Below are positions 34,284 through 43,887 of a stretch of DNA of 64,000 nt, piece by piece (the stretch's first letter is position 1; every line of letters begins with the position of its first letter). Location: positions 124,001-188,000 of the forward strand of contig NZ_JBHSDH010000013.1 in the NCBI RefSeq assembly GCF_042651485.1. The letters are read 5' to 3'. The notes beneath the pieces are model-generated. The model ran no database searches, was not told the origin of the DNA, and saw nothing but the letters and a program-made list of their open reading frames with translations. The translations under genes and the position numbers were made by a program. This DNA is from Sphingorhabdus_B arenilitoris (lineage in GTDB: Bacteria; Pseudomonadota; Alphaproteobacteria; Sphingomonadales; Sphingomonadaceae).

Positions 34284-36053
34284 ATGAAGTTACGGTATCT
34301 GTTGGTCGCCACCTCTATCGCTGCCTTAGCGGTCACAGGGGCCTGTAAAAAAGTAGATGATGGCGCCGCCGCTCCGGCTGACGTAAAAAGCGATGGTAGT
34401 GCTTGGGGTAGCTATATGGAAACATTCCTCAACGGCTATTTCCCCATCAACCCAAGCTTCGCCATTTATCAAGGACGGCATGAATTTGACGGGCAGATCG
34501 CGGATTTTTCCGAGAACGGTTTGAAAGCCGCCATTGATTACCGAAAAAAAGCCATTGCCGATGCGCAGGCGATTGACGAAGCCAGCCTGTCCGATGCCCA
34601 GAAATTTGAACGCCAATATCTGATCAACACAATGCAGGGCGAGCTATTCTGGTTAGAGGAGGCGGATCAACCGCATAAAAACCCCGCTTTCTATGTCGGT
34701 GCCCTGGATCCCAGCGTCTATATCGCGCGGCCCTATGCCGATGCCGAAACGCGGATGAAGGCCTTCATCAAATATTTGGGTAATATTCCGACCGCAGCGG
34801 ATCAGATTAAGGCCAATTTGAAACTGCCCTTACCGGCGACTTTTGTGAAATATGGCGCAGCAGGTTTTGGCGGTTTTGCCACCAGCTATACCGGCGATGC
34901 CAAAGCGGCATTTGCCGAGGTGAAGGACGATAAGCTGCAGGCGGAATATGACGCAGCGGCGGCCAAGGCAGCGGCGGCCATGAACGACCTTGCCGCCTAT
35001 ATTCAGTCGCAGCCAGGAACGGCGGGCGGATATGAATTAGGCGCTCAGAAATTTGCCGATATGGTCAAAAAAACCGAGGGCGTTGATTTATCGCTAGCGG
35101 AGCTGACCGCCATTGGTCAGGCCGATTTGAAACGCAATCAGGCCGCCTTGGCCGATGTGTGCACCCGCTATGCCCCCGGTGCAACGATGCAGGCTTGTAT
35201 GGATAAGATGAGCGCCAATAAAGCCGCCGACGGACCGGTCGCTGAGGCCCGCCGTCAATTGCCGCCGCTGAAAAAATTCCTGATCGATAAGGATTTGGTG
35301 TCTATCCCCGGCACCGAAGAGGCAAAGGTAGAGGAATCGCCCCCCTATAACCGTCAGAATTCAGCCTATATCGACATACCGGGACCGTTTGAGAAAGGTT
35401 TGCCCAGCGTTTATTATATCAGCCCGCCGGATCCCGCATGGGACAAGAAAACACAGGATGAATTTGTCCCCGGAAAAGCCGATCTGCTCGGTACGTCGGT
35501 GCATGAAATATGGCCCGGGCATTTCTTGAATTTCCTGCACGCCAATCGCGCCAAGTCGCTGTTTGGCCGTTTGTTCGTTGGCTATGGTTTTGCCGAAGGC
35601 TATGCCCATTATACCGAAGAGTTGATGAACGAAGCGGGCCTGCCCGAAAGCGGCGTGATGGAAGGGCTGACCCCCGATGAAATCCGCGTCGGGCAAATCA
35701 GCAACGCATTGCTGCGCAATTGCCGATATTTGTCCGCTATTGGTTTGCATAGCGGGACGATGAGCGTCGAACAGTCGAAGCAGTTTTTCATGAAAGAATG
35801 CTATCAGGTAGAAGGCACTGCGATCCAGCAATCGTCGCGCGGTACCTATGATCCGGCATATCTGAATTACACGCTCGGCAAATTGATGATCAAACAATTG
35901 CGCGACGATTGGACAAAGGGTGACAAGACAAAATGGAAGGCATTCCATGACGAATTTCTATCCTATGGCGGACCGCAAATTCCCATGGTGCGTCAAGCAA
36001 TGATGAAGGAAAATGCACCGCGCGCCGTTTTCCCCTCCGCTGTATCACAATAA
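34284..36053 (+). CDS. DUF885 family lipoprotein, putative metallopeptidase
   Basis: 589 residues. GGGAGAG precedes the ATG. The signal ends at TGAC-K, so it is a lipoprotein. The DUF885 domain fills the rest. A zinc-protease-like signature, VHEIWPGHFLNF (H-E-x-x-P-G-H) at about 410, is followed by a second acidic region (GFAEGYAHYTEELMNEAG), consistent with a metal site. Family members are thought to be peptidases of the M32/carboxypeptidase Taq-related group; no substrate is known. Single gene; its 3' end faces the DUF4349 gene. Confidence 0.88.
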   Translation: MKLRYLLVATSIAALAVTGACKKVDDGAAAPADVKSDGSAWGSYMETFLNGYFPINPSFAIYQGRHEFDGQIADFSENGLKAAIDYRKKAIADAQAIDEASLSDAQKFERQYLINTMQGELFWLEEADQPHKNPAFYVGALDPSVYIARPYADAETRMKAFIKYLGNIPTAADQIKANLKLPLPATFVKYGAAGFGGFATSYTGDAKAAFAEVKDDKLQAEYDAAAAKAAAAMNDLAAYIQSQPGTAGGYELGAQKFADMVKKTEGVDLSLAELTAIGQADLKRNQAALADVCTRYAPGATMQACMDKMSANKAADGPVAEARRQLPPLKKFLIDKDLVSIPGTEEAKVEESPPYNRQNSAYIDIPGPFEKGLPSVYYISPPDPAWDKKTQDEFVPGKADLLGTSVHEIWPGHFLNFLHANRAKSLFGRLFVGYGFAEGYAHYTEELMNEAGLPESGVMEGLTPDEIRVGQISNALLRNCRYLSAIGLHSGTMSVEQSKQFFMKECYQVEGTAIQQSSRGTYDPAYLNYTLGKLMIKQLRDDWTKGDKTKWKAFHDEFLSYGGPQIPMVRQAMMKENAPRAVFPSAVSQ

Positions 36054-36064
36054 TTGCGGCGATT

Positions 36065-36100
36065 GGCCGCACCGGTGCATTCCCCTACGCCGGTGCGGCC
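36065..36100. terminator. GC-rich hairpin between convergent DUF885 and DUF4349 genes
   Basis: ggccgcaccg (36065-36074) and cggtgcggcc (36091-36100) form a perfect 10 bp stem. No T-run on either strand, so it may act with Rho or as a 3' end barrier. Confidence 0.4.
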
Positions 36101-36104
36101 CGCC

Positions 36105-36128
36105 CGCCTGTCCGCCTGTCCGCCTGTC
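36105..36128. repeat. Three tandem copies of an 8 bp unit (cgcctgtc)
   Basis: Perfect copies at 36105-36112, 36113-36120 and 36121-36128, in the 3' non-coding space after the hairpin and 10 bases before the DUF4349 stop. Confidence 0.85.
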
Positions 36129-36137
36129 CTCAGGGCG

Positions 36138-37037
36138 TCAGTCAATCTGCGACAATTGTTTGTCTTTGCGGCTGATCCAATTGCGGACGGCTACACCCCA
36201 TTTAGAACGGGCCAGCAGGATGAATAGGAATATCAATATCGCCCAAGGCAGCAATACGCCTATGGCCATAATGATGAAGCTGCCCATGGTCACAAAGCTG
36301 GAAACCGATGTGTCAAATGCCCCCGCCAGTGGATTGCGGCCAAGCCCGGCAATGCCTTCGCCGCCCGAATAGGAAAATTCCATTGGCGTAGTGGCCAGAC
36401 TGGCTTCGCCTTGACGGCGGCTTTCGCTCTCGCTCGACAATTGCTGGTTTAGCTGATTAACCTGTTGTTGTAATTCGGTGCGCTCGCGGTCCCCAAGACC
36501 TTTGGCGGCTAACCGGGCTTCGAGCCGTTTGATTTCCGCGTTTACGTCGCTGCTGCGCCTTTGTGACGCGCTGATTTCGCTGCCAACATCGGTGCCGCTA
36601 ATTTCGCTATCGACTAAAATCCCTTTGGCCTTTTCCACGGAGCTGATCGCGTCTTTTCCAAATTTACGGGCGATGATGGGATCGAGTTTGAAGGCAAGAA
36701 AGGCTTCGACCTCGTCCTCGTCGATTAACTGATACCGCATACCCGTGATCCGGCAACGCGATATGCCGAGCGCTTCGCAGGCGGCGGCGTGGACTTCTTG
36801 GACTGCGGCAATTTTCTCATCGGGTATTCGAAAAGCATAGCGATAGTTAAAGGCAACACCGGGGGCAGCGGTAGGGGATATTCCCGGAGCGCGCATGGCC
36901 GCGGGCTCCGGTGCGACGTCCGCCACCTGGTCGGCGGTACTATAATTTTCCGGCGCTGCTTCTTCGTTCGAGTTTTGCGAACAGCCTGCGATCAAAAGGC
37001 AGCTTGCGCCCATGATAAGCCAATGTTTCTTCATCAT
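36138..37037 (-). CDS. DUF4349 lipoprotein
   Basis: 299 residues. AGGAGGG lies just upstream of the ATG pair. The signal ends in LIAGC-S (lipobox). The DUF4349 pattern follows: a beta/alpha region with ITGMRYQLID, then a coiled coil at about 150-215 (IKRLEARLAAKGLGDRE and on) and a C-terminal transmembrane segment at about 255-280 with basic residues after it. It probably lies in the periplasm with its C-terminus in the inner membrane. Role unknown. Confidence 0.85.
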   Translation of the reverse strand: MMKKHWLIMGASCLLIAGCSQNSNEEAAPENYSTADQVADVAPEPAAMRAPGISPTAAPGVAFNYRYAFRIPDEKIAAVQEVHAAACEALGISRCRITGMRYQLIDEDEVEAFLAFKLDPIIARKFGKDAISSVEKAKGILVDSEISGTDVGSEISASQRRSSDVNAEIKRLEARLAAKGLGDRERTELQQQVNQLNQQLSSESESRRQGEASLATTPMEFSYSGGEGIAGLGRNPLAGAFDTSVSSFVTMGSFIIMAIGVLLPWAILIFLFILLARSKWGVAVRNWISRKDKQLSQID

Positions 37038-37163
37038 TTAACCCTCCTAAAACGACTCGATAGTCGGCATATGTAATATTGTATCATTTTGACAATGCAA
37101 CCATTTGTCGATGAATAGTAACGGTTCGGCGCAACATATGGATGCAAAAATATAATGGAGGCG

Positions 37164-37203
37164 AAAAAAAGGCGGGAGATATTTCGCTCCCGCCTTTGTT
37201 TTT
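37164..37203 (-). terminator. Terminator of the Tad pilus operon (usable on both strands)
   Basis: ggcgggag (37171-37178) pairs with ctcccgcc (37187-37194). On the minus strand it is followed by seven Ts (37170-37164); on the plus strand by tttgttttt. Confidence 0.88.
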
Positions 37204-37242
37204 CGATGATGTCCGCTCGGGCTGGAGCGCTATTTGCTGTCC

Positions 37243-38241
37243 TTAAAACGCGTCGCTGATCGAGCAGGCAGCAGGGCCAAGAATAACGATAAACAGCGTC
37301 GGCAAGATGAATAGGATCAACGGGATCGTCATGATCGCTGGCAGGCGGGCCGCTTTTTCTTCGGCGCGCATCATACGGTCATTTCGAAACTCAGCCGACA
37401 ACACGCGCAGCGCAGAGGCAAGCGGCGTACCATATTTTTCGGTCTGGATCATGGTCGTAACCACGCCTTTGACCGCGTCCAAATCAACCCGGTAAGCCAG
37501 ATTTTCAAATGCCATTCGCCGTTCGGTCAAAAACCCGAGCTCAATCGCGGTCAAAGCAAATTCGTCGCCAAGCTCAGGATAGCCGCGGCCCAATTCTTTG
37601 GCCACGCGGTTAAAGGCAGTGTCAACGGTTAGACCGGCCTCGGCGCAGATGACCAGAAGGTCAATCGCATCAGGCAGGCCTTTGCGAATGGCGTCGGTCC
37701 GTTTCGCAACCAAATTGTTTACGTAAATATCGGCGGCTTTATAGCCAAGAATGGTAGCAGTGGCGAACACTGCGAATTTTTTGAACGGCGTCCAATCAGC
37801 AAGCCCGCCGAGACCATATAACCATAATGCCACCGACCCGCCCAAGATTATCGGCATGACCAAACGGCTGAAAATGATGATGACGGCCAATTCCTTGCGG
37901 CGAATACCGGCCTGGGCAAGCCGTTGCTGCGCAAGTTTAATCTGGTCTTCTTGCAGCACCTTCATCGACGAGAGCCAGCTGCGCATTTTGTCGGTGGTGT
38001 CGGAATTGCGAACCAGCTTCGCGCGTTTTTTCGCGGTCGATGCGGTGATACCTGCCTTTAACTGTTCGCGTCGTTCGTTCAGCGCCTTGACCCGTTTAGC
38101 CATGGGGTCCTTCACGGTAACTGCGGCATAGATGGCGAGCATCACTGCGCCGCAAGCTATAGCCGCAAGAAATGTCGCGACATAGTAAACATCAACGCCG
38201 TATAGTTCCGGCCGCGCATTGGAGGATATGGTAAAAAGCAT
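37243..38241 (-). CDS. tadC: Tad pilus assembly inner membrane protein TadC
   Basis: 332 residues from the second ATG (38241), chosen because GGAGG lies about 8 bases before it; an ATG at 38256 directly abuts the tadB stop. It has a GspF/T2SS-F domain at about 170-300 with CAEAGLTVDTAFNRVAKELG and membrane segments near 20-40, 125-165 and at the C-terminus. With TadB it forms the platform for assembly of Flp pili. Last gene of the operon; the bidirectional terminator follows. Confidence 0.94.
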   Translation of the reverse strand: MLFTISSNARPELYGVDVYYVATFLAAIACGAVMLAIYAAVTVKDPMAKRVKALNERREQLKAGITASTAKKRAKLVRNSDTTDKMRSWLSSMKVLQEDQIKLAQQRLAQAGIRRKELAVIIIFSRLVMPIILGGSVALWLYGLGGLADWTPFKKFAVFATATILGYKAADIYVNNLVAKRTDAIRKGLPDAIDLLVICAEAGLTVDTAFNRVAKELGRGYPELGDEFALTAIELGFLTERRMAFENLAYRVDLDAVKGVVTTMIQTEKYGTPLASALRVLSAEFRNDRMMRAEEKAARLPAIMTIPLILFILPTLFIVILGPAACSISDAF

Positions 38242-38256
38242 ATTGATAGCCTCCAT

Positions 38257-39249
38257 TTAAATTTCGAAACTGACCATTTTGGCCATGATGCCGACACCGA
38301 TGCCCATCCAGACCATGCCGATGAGACCGGCGATCAATAGGCGTGGTTCAAAAAATTTATCGGCTTCATCAAAAGTCACAAAGCCATATAGATATTCAGG
38401 GTTCACCGTCCAAACCATGCCAAATACGAAAAAGGGCAGGGAGCCGACGATATAAGCCGACGCTTTTGATTCCGATGACATCGCCCGGATTTTCAATTTC
38501 ATCTGAGCGCGTTTCCGAAGCACATCGGCAAGGTTGGCAAGCGTTTCCGCAAGGTTACCACCGGTTTCGCGCTGAATGGCCAGGGTGATAACGAAAAACT
38601 GAAATTCAGGCGTACCCAGGCGGTCCGCCGTTTCCTGCAAAGCATCTTCCATCGGCTTACCGATTTTGATTTTTTCAGTGACCAGCTTAAATTCTTCACC
38701 GACGGGGCCAGGAATTTCTTTGGCAACCACCATCAAAGTTTCGCCAACCGGCAAACCCGATTTCAGACCGCGAACCAGCAATTCAATCGCATCGGGAAAG
38801 CTGCTAGTGAAATTATTCAGCCGCTTGTTGATCAAAAAACCAATGACCATATGCGGGACGCCCAGCGCCATTAACAAGCCAACAGCAGCGCCTAGCGCAA
38901 CGGGAGCGCCCTTCACGATGATTAAACCAGCAACAACAACGCCAAGCGCAAGCGACGCGTATAAATATTGCTGCAGCGTCCATTGTTTGCCGGTTTGAGC
39001 AATGCGTAAGCGAAGCCGGTCAGCGCGGCTTATATCTTGGCCTTGTGTGTAAACCATTGGCCTGCGTGAAGCGATGGCCTTTTTCATCTGAGCTTCTACG
39101 CGGACGTTGTCGCTGTCCGAATGGCGTAATTTTAACGCACCCATACGGCGCATGCTTGCCTTGGCACTGGATGGCCCGGCAAAAGCGAGAACCAAAAGCG
39201 CCAGACATAATATCATGCCAATAACAACGATCATCATCTGCATATTCAT
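38257..39249 (-). CDS. tadB: Tad pilus assembly inner membrane protein TadB
   Basis: 330 residues. A membrane segment at 5-25, another pair at about 90-135, then a GspF domain (LLVRGLKSGLPVGETLMVVAKE and QRETGGNLAETLANLADVLR) and C-terminal segments. Partner of TadC. Its start lies 64 bases after the cpaE stop, where cpaF/tadA is normally found; that gap holds no gene or visible remnant of one. Confidence 0.95.
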   Translation of the reverse strand: MNMQMMIVVIGMILCLALLVLAFAGPSSAKASMRRMGALKLRHSDSDNVRVEAQMKKAIASRRPMVYTQGQDISRADRLRLRIAQTGKQWTLQQYLYASLALGVVVAGLIIVKGAPVALGAAVGLLMALGVPHMVIGFLINKRLNNFTSSFPDAIELLVRGLKSGLPVGETLMVVAKEIPGPVGEEFKLVTEKIKIGKPMEDALQETADRLGTPEFQFFVITLAIQRETGGNLAETLANLADVLRKRAQMKLKIRAMSSESKASAYIVGSLPFFVFGMVWTVNPEYLYGFVTFDEADKFFEPRLLIAGLIGMVWMGIGVGIMAKMVSFEI

Positions 39250-39313
39250 AAGATTCTGCTCTGCGAATTATTGGCGATCCTCATCGGCCCCGATGCAAAT
39301 CGCTGGGTTAAAC

Positions 39314-40585
39314 TTATCCGTCTTTATCGGATTTTTTGGCTAGCAAGGATTTCAGACCGCCAAACATGGACGATTTTGATTTGCTTTCCTCATCGGGTGC
39401 TCCATCGCCGTCTTCTGCCGATCCGGAAACCAGATCAGCCAAGGTGGAGATTGCGGTGGCAACTTTGCTGCTGCGTGCCGCTTCAATGACTGGACGGCCC
39501 AATTTTGCGGCTTGAGCAGTCGCCTTGCTGTCGAAGGGAATGATAAGATCGATTTTCCGCTCAATCGTCGATTCAAAATCCTTACGCGAAATTTCAATCG
39601 CTGCGGGCTGCATCTTATTCACAACGATCAACGGCTTGCACGCAGGTGCGTTGCTTTTCATCCAAGCCAGAATGCGGATAGCATCGCGGGCACCCGCCAG
39701 CGTTAATTCGGTGGCGATCACCATCACGTTCACATCTTGCGCCAAATGCGGATATGCGATCAGCATGTTGCGCGGCAAATCGATGATGGTCGTTTCAAAT
39801 GCAGCGCGAAATTCTTCCTGCAATTGGAAAAAGGCCGTGCCGTCCGACATGATCGGATTGCTCATGGCCGCTTCTGCTGACAGGATTGAAAGCCGGTCAT
39901 TGGCTTTGATCATAGCGCGTTCGATAAACAGGCCGTCAATGCGGCTAGGGTTATCAATGGCGTCGGTCAGGCCGCGTCCGGGTTCCAAATCCATGGCAAG
40001 TGCGCCCGTGCCAAAATGCACGTCAAGATCGAGGAAACCTGTGGGACGAGATAAACGGTCGGAAAATGTCCAGGCGAGCGACGATGCGATCGTCGATGCG
40101 CCCACACCGCCGCGCGTTCCAATGACCGCCGCAGAGATATGCGGGCGGTCCGTGTTGCCATCATCATGCCTTGGTGCGTGCAATATATTTTGCGCATGGG
40201 CAATGGCATCGCGCATGGCATCGGGGCTAAGCGGTTTCAGTAGATAATCCTGCAGACCGGATAGCAGCAAATCCCGGTATAAGCGGACGTCATTCACTTG
40301 CCCGACGGCGATCACCACCGTGCCGGGCTCACACACTTCGGCCAGCGAGTTGATATCGTTGATCGGGTCGCCCGATTCCGATAAGTCGACGAGCAATATT
40401 TGCGGGCTTGCAGAAACGGATAGCGATTGAACCGCGTTGCGCAGGCCGCCCTTAAAGGCTTTTTCCTGGCTCCATCCCATTTCATCGCAGACGCTGCGCA
40501 CGACATCCAAAGTCAGGTCGTCGCAGACGAAACCTACAAACGGATCCTTATTACCCGCAGCAAGAGATTTCACTGGTGCGTTCAT
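39314..40585 (-). CDS. cpaE: Pilus assembly protein CpaE (TadZ), MinD-like ATPase
   Basis: 423 residues. The first 130 form a receiver-like domain without a clear phosphoacceptor set (ILLVDLSESGDP, then DYLLKPLSPDAM). A ParA/MinD-type ATPase follows from about 150, with the deviant Walker A GTRGGVGAST and the FLDLDVHFGTGAL motif. It places the pilus machine, usually at a pole. The C-terminal 40 residues are charged and low complexity. TAATG couples it to cpaD. Confidence 0.94.
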   Translation of the reverse strand: MNAPVKSLAAGNKDPFVGFVCDDLTLDVVRSVCDEMGWSQEKAFKGGLRNAVQSLSVSASPQILLVDLSESGDPINDINSLAEVCEPGTVVIAVGQVNDVRLYRDLLLSGLQDYLLKPLSPDAMRDAIAHAQNILHAPRHDDGNTDRPHISAAVIGTRGGVGASTIASSLAWTFSDRLSRPTGFLDLDVHFGTGALAMDLEPGRGLTDAIDNPSRIDGLFIERAMIKANDRLSILSAEAAMSNPIMSDGTAFFQLQEEFRAAFETTIIDLPRNMLIAYPHLAQDVNVMVIATELTLAGARDAIRILAWMKSNAPACKPLIVVNKMQPAAIEISRKDFESTIERKIDLIIPFDSKATAQAAKLGRPVIEAARSSKVATAISTLADLVSGSAEDGDGAPDEESKSKSSMFGGLKSLLAKKSDKDG

Positions 40586-41184
40586 TATTGATCTCCGGTT
40601 TTGGTGCGATAGGCTTGAATTGCATTTTTGCCGCTACTGCTATCGAGTTTTTCATTTTCCTTGCCGCGCACCAAATCTTCGGGATCGGCAATCATTGCGG
40701 CCATAGTGCTGTTAACTGCGCAGCCATAATTGGGGTGGGTTGAGCTGTTATAATTTGCTTCGGTAGACTTGCTCCAATTGGGGCAGCCGGGCACCGAGGC
40801 AGAGGAGCGTGTTACAACAATTCGGACCGTACCGGGGGCGACGGCACCCGGAGTTACCGGCGCTGTATCAGCGATCAACATTCCGCGTTCAGCGGCCATT
40901 TGAGCGACCTCGTTTTTGATGGTATTATTGGCATAGCCCGCGCCGTAATCTACCGATACACGGTCACCATAGCCCAGCTGCAATGCGTTCATCCATTCGC
41001 CCACGCGCACTTTTTCGCCCGGAGCAATCCCGGATGATCCATTGGCATTCACATCAATGGCGAAATTGGTCCGTTCGACCACCGGCTGATTAGCGGAATA
41101 TAAGGAAGTATTCGAACCCATTGCTCCGCAACCGGCCAAACCGAAACTGATCGTCGCTGCAATCAGGAATTTTGTCTTAATCAT
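40585..41184 (-). CDS. cpaD: Pilus assembly lipoprotein CpaD
   Basis: 199 residues. Lipoprotein signal ending LAGC-G. The CpaD family domain shows GEKVRVGEWMNALQLGYGDRVSVDYG early and the PGCPNWSKSTEANYNSSTHPNYGC pair of Cys late. It helps the secretin in the outer membrane in Tad systems. It shares a base with the cpaE start. Confidence 0.92.
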   Translation of the reverse strand: MIKTKFLIAATISFGLAGCGAMGSNTSLYSANQPVVERTNFAIDVNANGSSGIAPGEKVRVGEWMNALQLGYGDRVSVDYGAGYANNTIKNEVAQMAAERGMLIADTAPVTPGAVAPGTVRIVVTRSSASVPGCPNWSKSTEANYNSSTHPNYGCAVNSTMAAMIADPEDLVRGKENEKLDSSSGKNAIQAYRTKTGDQ

Positions 41185-41210
41185 GGCTATTCTCCTGAAA
41201 CGGTTGCTAA

Positions 41211-42818
41211 TTATTCAAAACTAAAGCCAGGAACAGATGCCTGTGTCTTGCCCTCTGGTGCTTTTTGAGGCAGCGGCGGCATGGCTTCGCTTACCGAACC
41301 CAGATCAGGTCCGTTTGATTGTTCCTTAACAGTAGGAGCGGGCCGTCCCGTGTCATCTTTCTTACCGCTCAATTTTCCGAGCAATACCCGTTCAATGTCA
41401 TTTGGCGAATTGAACCCGTCAGTCGGAAGCACGATTTCATTGTCAGATACAGGCTTCACCAGATAAGGCGTCACGATAATCATCAATTCGGTTTCATTTT
41501 TGCGCCAGCCATTGGATTTGAACAATGCGCCCAAAATCGGAATATCACCGGCGCCAGGCATTTTGTCGACCGAGCTGGACAATGTGTTTTGCAAAAGGCC
41601 TGCGATCATAAAGCTTTGACCTGAACCCAGTTCAACGGTGGTGTCGGCCATGCGGGAGTTAATCGAGGGAACTTCGAAACCAGCGATACGGACCGAATTC
41701 TGGGACGACACATCGGATACTTCCGGCCGGACCCGCAACGATATGCGGCCGTTGGACAGGACGGTAGGCGTATAGGTTAAGCTTACGCCATAATTTCGAA
41801 ATTCCACACCAGTGGAGCCAAGTCCGGCCTGAACCGGGATAGGGAATTGTCCACCAGCGCGAAATTCTGCTGTTTCACCCGACACTGTGGTTAGGTTTGG
41901 TTCTGCCAAAGTCGACAGTAAACCCGCACGTTCCGACAGTTCGAAGGCTGCTCCAACATCAAAACCGAATAACCGGCCAGCCGCTTGCAAGGCATTACCG
42001 CCATCAACATTGTTGAAGGTATATTGCGATCCGCCTGTTACAAATTGTCCAGTCTGCGGGTTAAATGGCAGGCTGAGTGAACCTGCGGGCAGACCAAATT
42101 GTGACGACGCATCCAGCCTCGGCAATGATGATACATCTATATCACCTATATCTATAAAGCCGCTATTGCGCTGCACGCCAAATAGGAATCCGTTTGAATT
42201 ATCGCGCGTCGCCAGGTTGCCGTTGATTTCTTTTGCCAATGACCGGCTAACCTCGGCGATCCGCACGCGCAAGTTTACTTGCAGGGGCGTGGCATTTTTC
42301 AATCGGCTGATAACGGTCGTACCGCTGCCGGCAAATGCCTGAACAAGGCGCTGCGCCTCCTCTGCATCTTCAGGGTTGGCGACAGTTCCGGTCAACAATA
42401 CTGCACCGTTCATGGTCGTGATCTGAATGTCGGCATCCGGCATAGCGAGGCCAAGCATTTGATCGAGTGAGTCTAGATTGCTGCCAACGCGGATCGTCGC
42501 TGTATAAATATTACGACCAGCAGCGTCCGTTGCATAAATTGTCGTTTCACCCGGTCCTTTGGCCAAGACATAAAATTGGCGGCCCGAGATAATCTGCAAA
42601 TCGGCAATCGCCGGGTCGGCAACAACCACGTCGGCGGCGGTTTGCGGCAGGTTAATCTGCTGCCCGCGTCCGATCGATAGGACGATCACCTTGCCATTTG
42701 ATGCAGCTTGGCTGGATGGAGCGGCAAATGCGGATGGCGCGGACAATGCAGTGGTGCCTAAGGCTACCGTAATGGCTGCGGCGGCAAAACCGGCTTTCAG
42801 ATGTTTGGTATAGGTCAT
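41211..42818 (-). CDS. cpaC: Tad pilus secretin CpaC (RcpA)
   Basis: 535 residues. Signal peptide to about 32, then an N-terminal pilus-secretin domain with IGRGQQINLPQTAADVVVADP, a BON-like segment (MNGAVLLTGTVANPEDAEEAQ) and the secretin core at about 250-460, including LAEPNLTTVSGETAEFRAGGQFPIPV and the VPSINSRMADTTVELGSGQSF lip. It forms the outer membrane channel for the pilus. The C-terminal tail is low complexity. GGAG precedes the ATG. Confidence 0.95.
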   Translation of the reverse strand: MTYTKHLKAGFAAAAITVALGTTALSAPSAFAAPSSQAASNGKVIVLSIGRGQQINLPQTAADVVVADPAIADLQIISGRQFYVLAKGPGETTIYATDAAGRNIYTATIRVGSNLDSLDQMLGLAMPDADIQITTMNGAVLLTGTVANPEDAEEAQRLVQAFAGSGTTVISRLKNATPLQVNLRVRIAEVSRSLAKEINGNLATRDNSNGFLFGVQRNSGFIDIGDIDVSSLPRLDASSQFGLPAGSLSLPFNPQTGQFVTGGSQYTFNNVDGGNALQAAGRLFGFDVGAAFELSERAGLLSTLAEPNLTTVSGETAEFRAGGQFPIPVQAGLGSTGVEFRNYGVSLTYTPTVLSNGRISLRVRPEVSDVSSQNSVRIAGFEVPSINSRMADTTVELGSGQSFMIAGLLQNTLSSSVDKMPGAGDIPILGALFKSNGWRKNETELMIIVTPYLVKPVSDNEIVLPTDGFNSPNDIERVLLGKLSGKKDDTGRPAPTVKEQSNGPDLGSVSEAMPPLPQKAPEGKTQASVPGFSFE

Positions 42819-42823
42819 TTCGA

Positions 42824-43840
42824 TTATCTCCGCTCTATCTGAACTTCTTGGGTATTCGCCCCGCGGGACACCCGAACGACAGGTCCTTTAACGATCTTCT
42901 CAATCGTTTTCTGTTCAACAGCAGCTTGCGCAGCGGCCTGAATTACGGTCTTTGGTGCTTCTCTGCGTTGGAAGCGTGATATATCGCCGCCGGTTGAGAA
43001 AGTGCCGCCGCCGTCAATGGGACGGCTTTTGACCGAAGCCAAAATTCGCTGTTCTTCTTCGGGCGTTGCGCCTGCCGGAATTTTGACGGAGCCGGATGCT
43101 AGAGCTTGTTCCAATTCGGTTGCATTATCGGCAAGTGCCCGCAAAGACATGCTGATCGTACCTATGGAGCGGGCCACGGTGATTTTTTCGGCCATACGCG
43201 GTGTCATTTCTACAGTCACAAGCGTGAAACTGCGAACCTGCGTATTGCCATTTTCATCGACAGTAGGCTGCGCGCGCTGGTCAGTTGCCAGAACCCGCAC
43301 ATTGCGAACGATCGTTTCCGAAACCTTCAGCGGTTGGCCTTCTTGAACAGGCACACCTTGCGTCAGGAAAAGGTCAACGCGGTCGCCGGGGAAAACAAAA
43401 CCGGCCACGCCTTCCGATATTTTCATCGGTATCGCGATGGCCCGCATGCCAGGGCTTAACGCAGCAGCGAGGAAGCCGCGATCACCAGGCGCGACAAGCG
43501 AACCTTGCGTGACCGGTTGTCCGGCAGTGATCGGCGTGCGCACAACAGTACCAGCCAGTTTTTCGATATCGGGTTGGCCTTCGCCGCCTTCAATGAAGTA
43601 AGCTTCTTCAACCAGCTCTTCGGGCCATGGCTGATAGCGCAAAGCCTCGGCCGTGATCAAAGTGCCAACGGGCAATGCACGCGTCGCCACCAGAACCTTT
43701 GGGCCAGTCGGCACAGGCGCGGCCACAACGGCTTTCGCATTGGGTGCCGATGCACCGGTTAACATACTGCGCGCCATAAAGGCGGATAAAACGGCTATAA
43801 GCAGCGCGCTTACCAGTAAGATTACTTTTTTCCTATCCAT
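42824..43840 (-). CDS. cpaB: Pilus assembly protein CpaB (RcpC)
   Basis: 338 residues. An N-terminal membrane anchor (ILLVSALLIAVLSAFMARSM) is followed by an SAF/RcpC domain at about 48-110 (VLVATRALPVGTLITAEALRY) and a beta-rich remainder (VFPGDRVDLFLTQGVPV). It is periplasmic and supports the secretin. Five bases separate it from cpaC. AGGAGG lies 12-13 bases before the ATG, a long spacing. Confidence 0.93.
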   Translation of the reverse strand: MDRKKVILLVSALLIAVLSAFMARSMLTGASAPNAKAVVAAPVPTGPKVLVATRALPVGTLITAEALRYQPWPEELVEEAYFIEGGEGQPDIEKLAGTVVRTPITAGQPVTQGSLVAPGDRGFLAAALSPGMRAIAIPMKISEGVAGFVFPGDRVDLFLTQGVPVQEGQPLKVSETIVRNVRVLATDQRAQPTVDENGNTQVRSFTLVTVEMTPRMAEKITVARSIGTISMSLRALADNATELEQALASGSVKIPAGATPEEEQRILASVKSRPIDGGGTFSTGGDISRFQRREAPKTVIQAAAQAAVEQKTIEKIVKGPVVRVSRGANTQEVQIERR

Positions 43841-43887
43841 GACGAACTAGGCCTCCTGAAGGGTCCCCTGATTGAGAGGGACGTTAT

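Noticed and set aside
39250..39313. Remnant of cpaF between cpaE and tadB
   Set aside because: All three minus-strand frames were read; none gives CpaF-like sequence, so a remnant is not supported.
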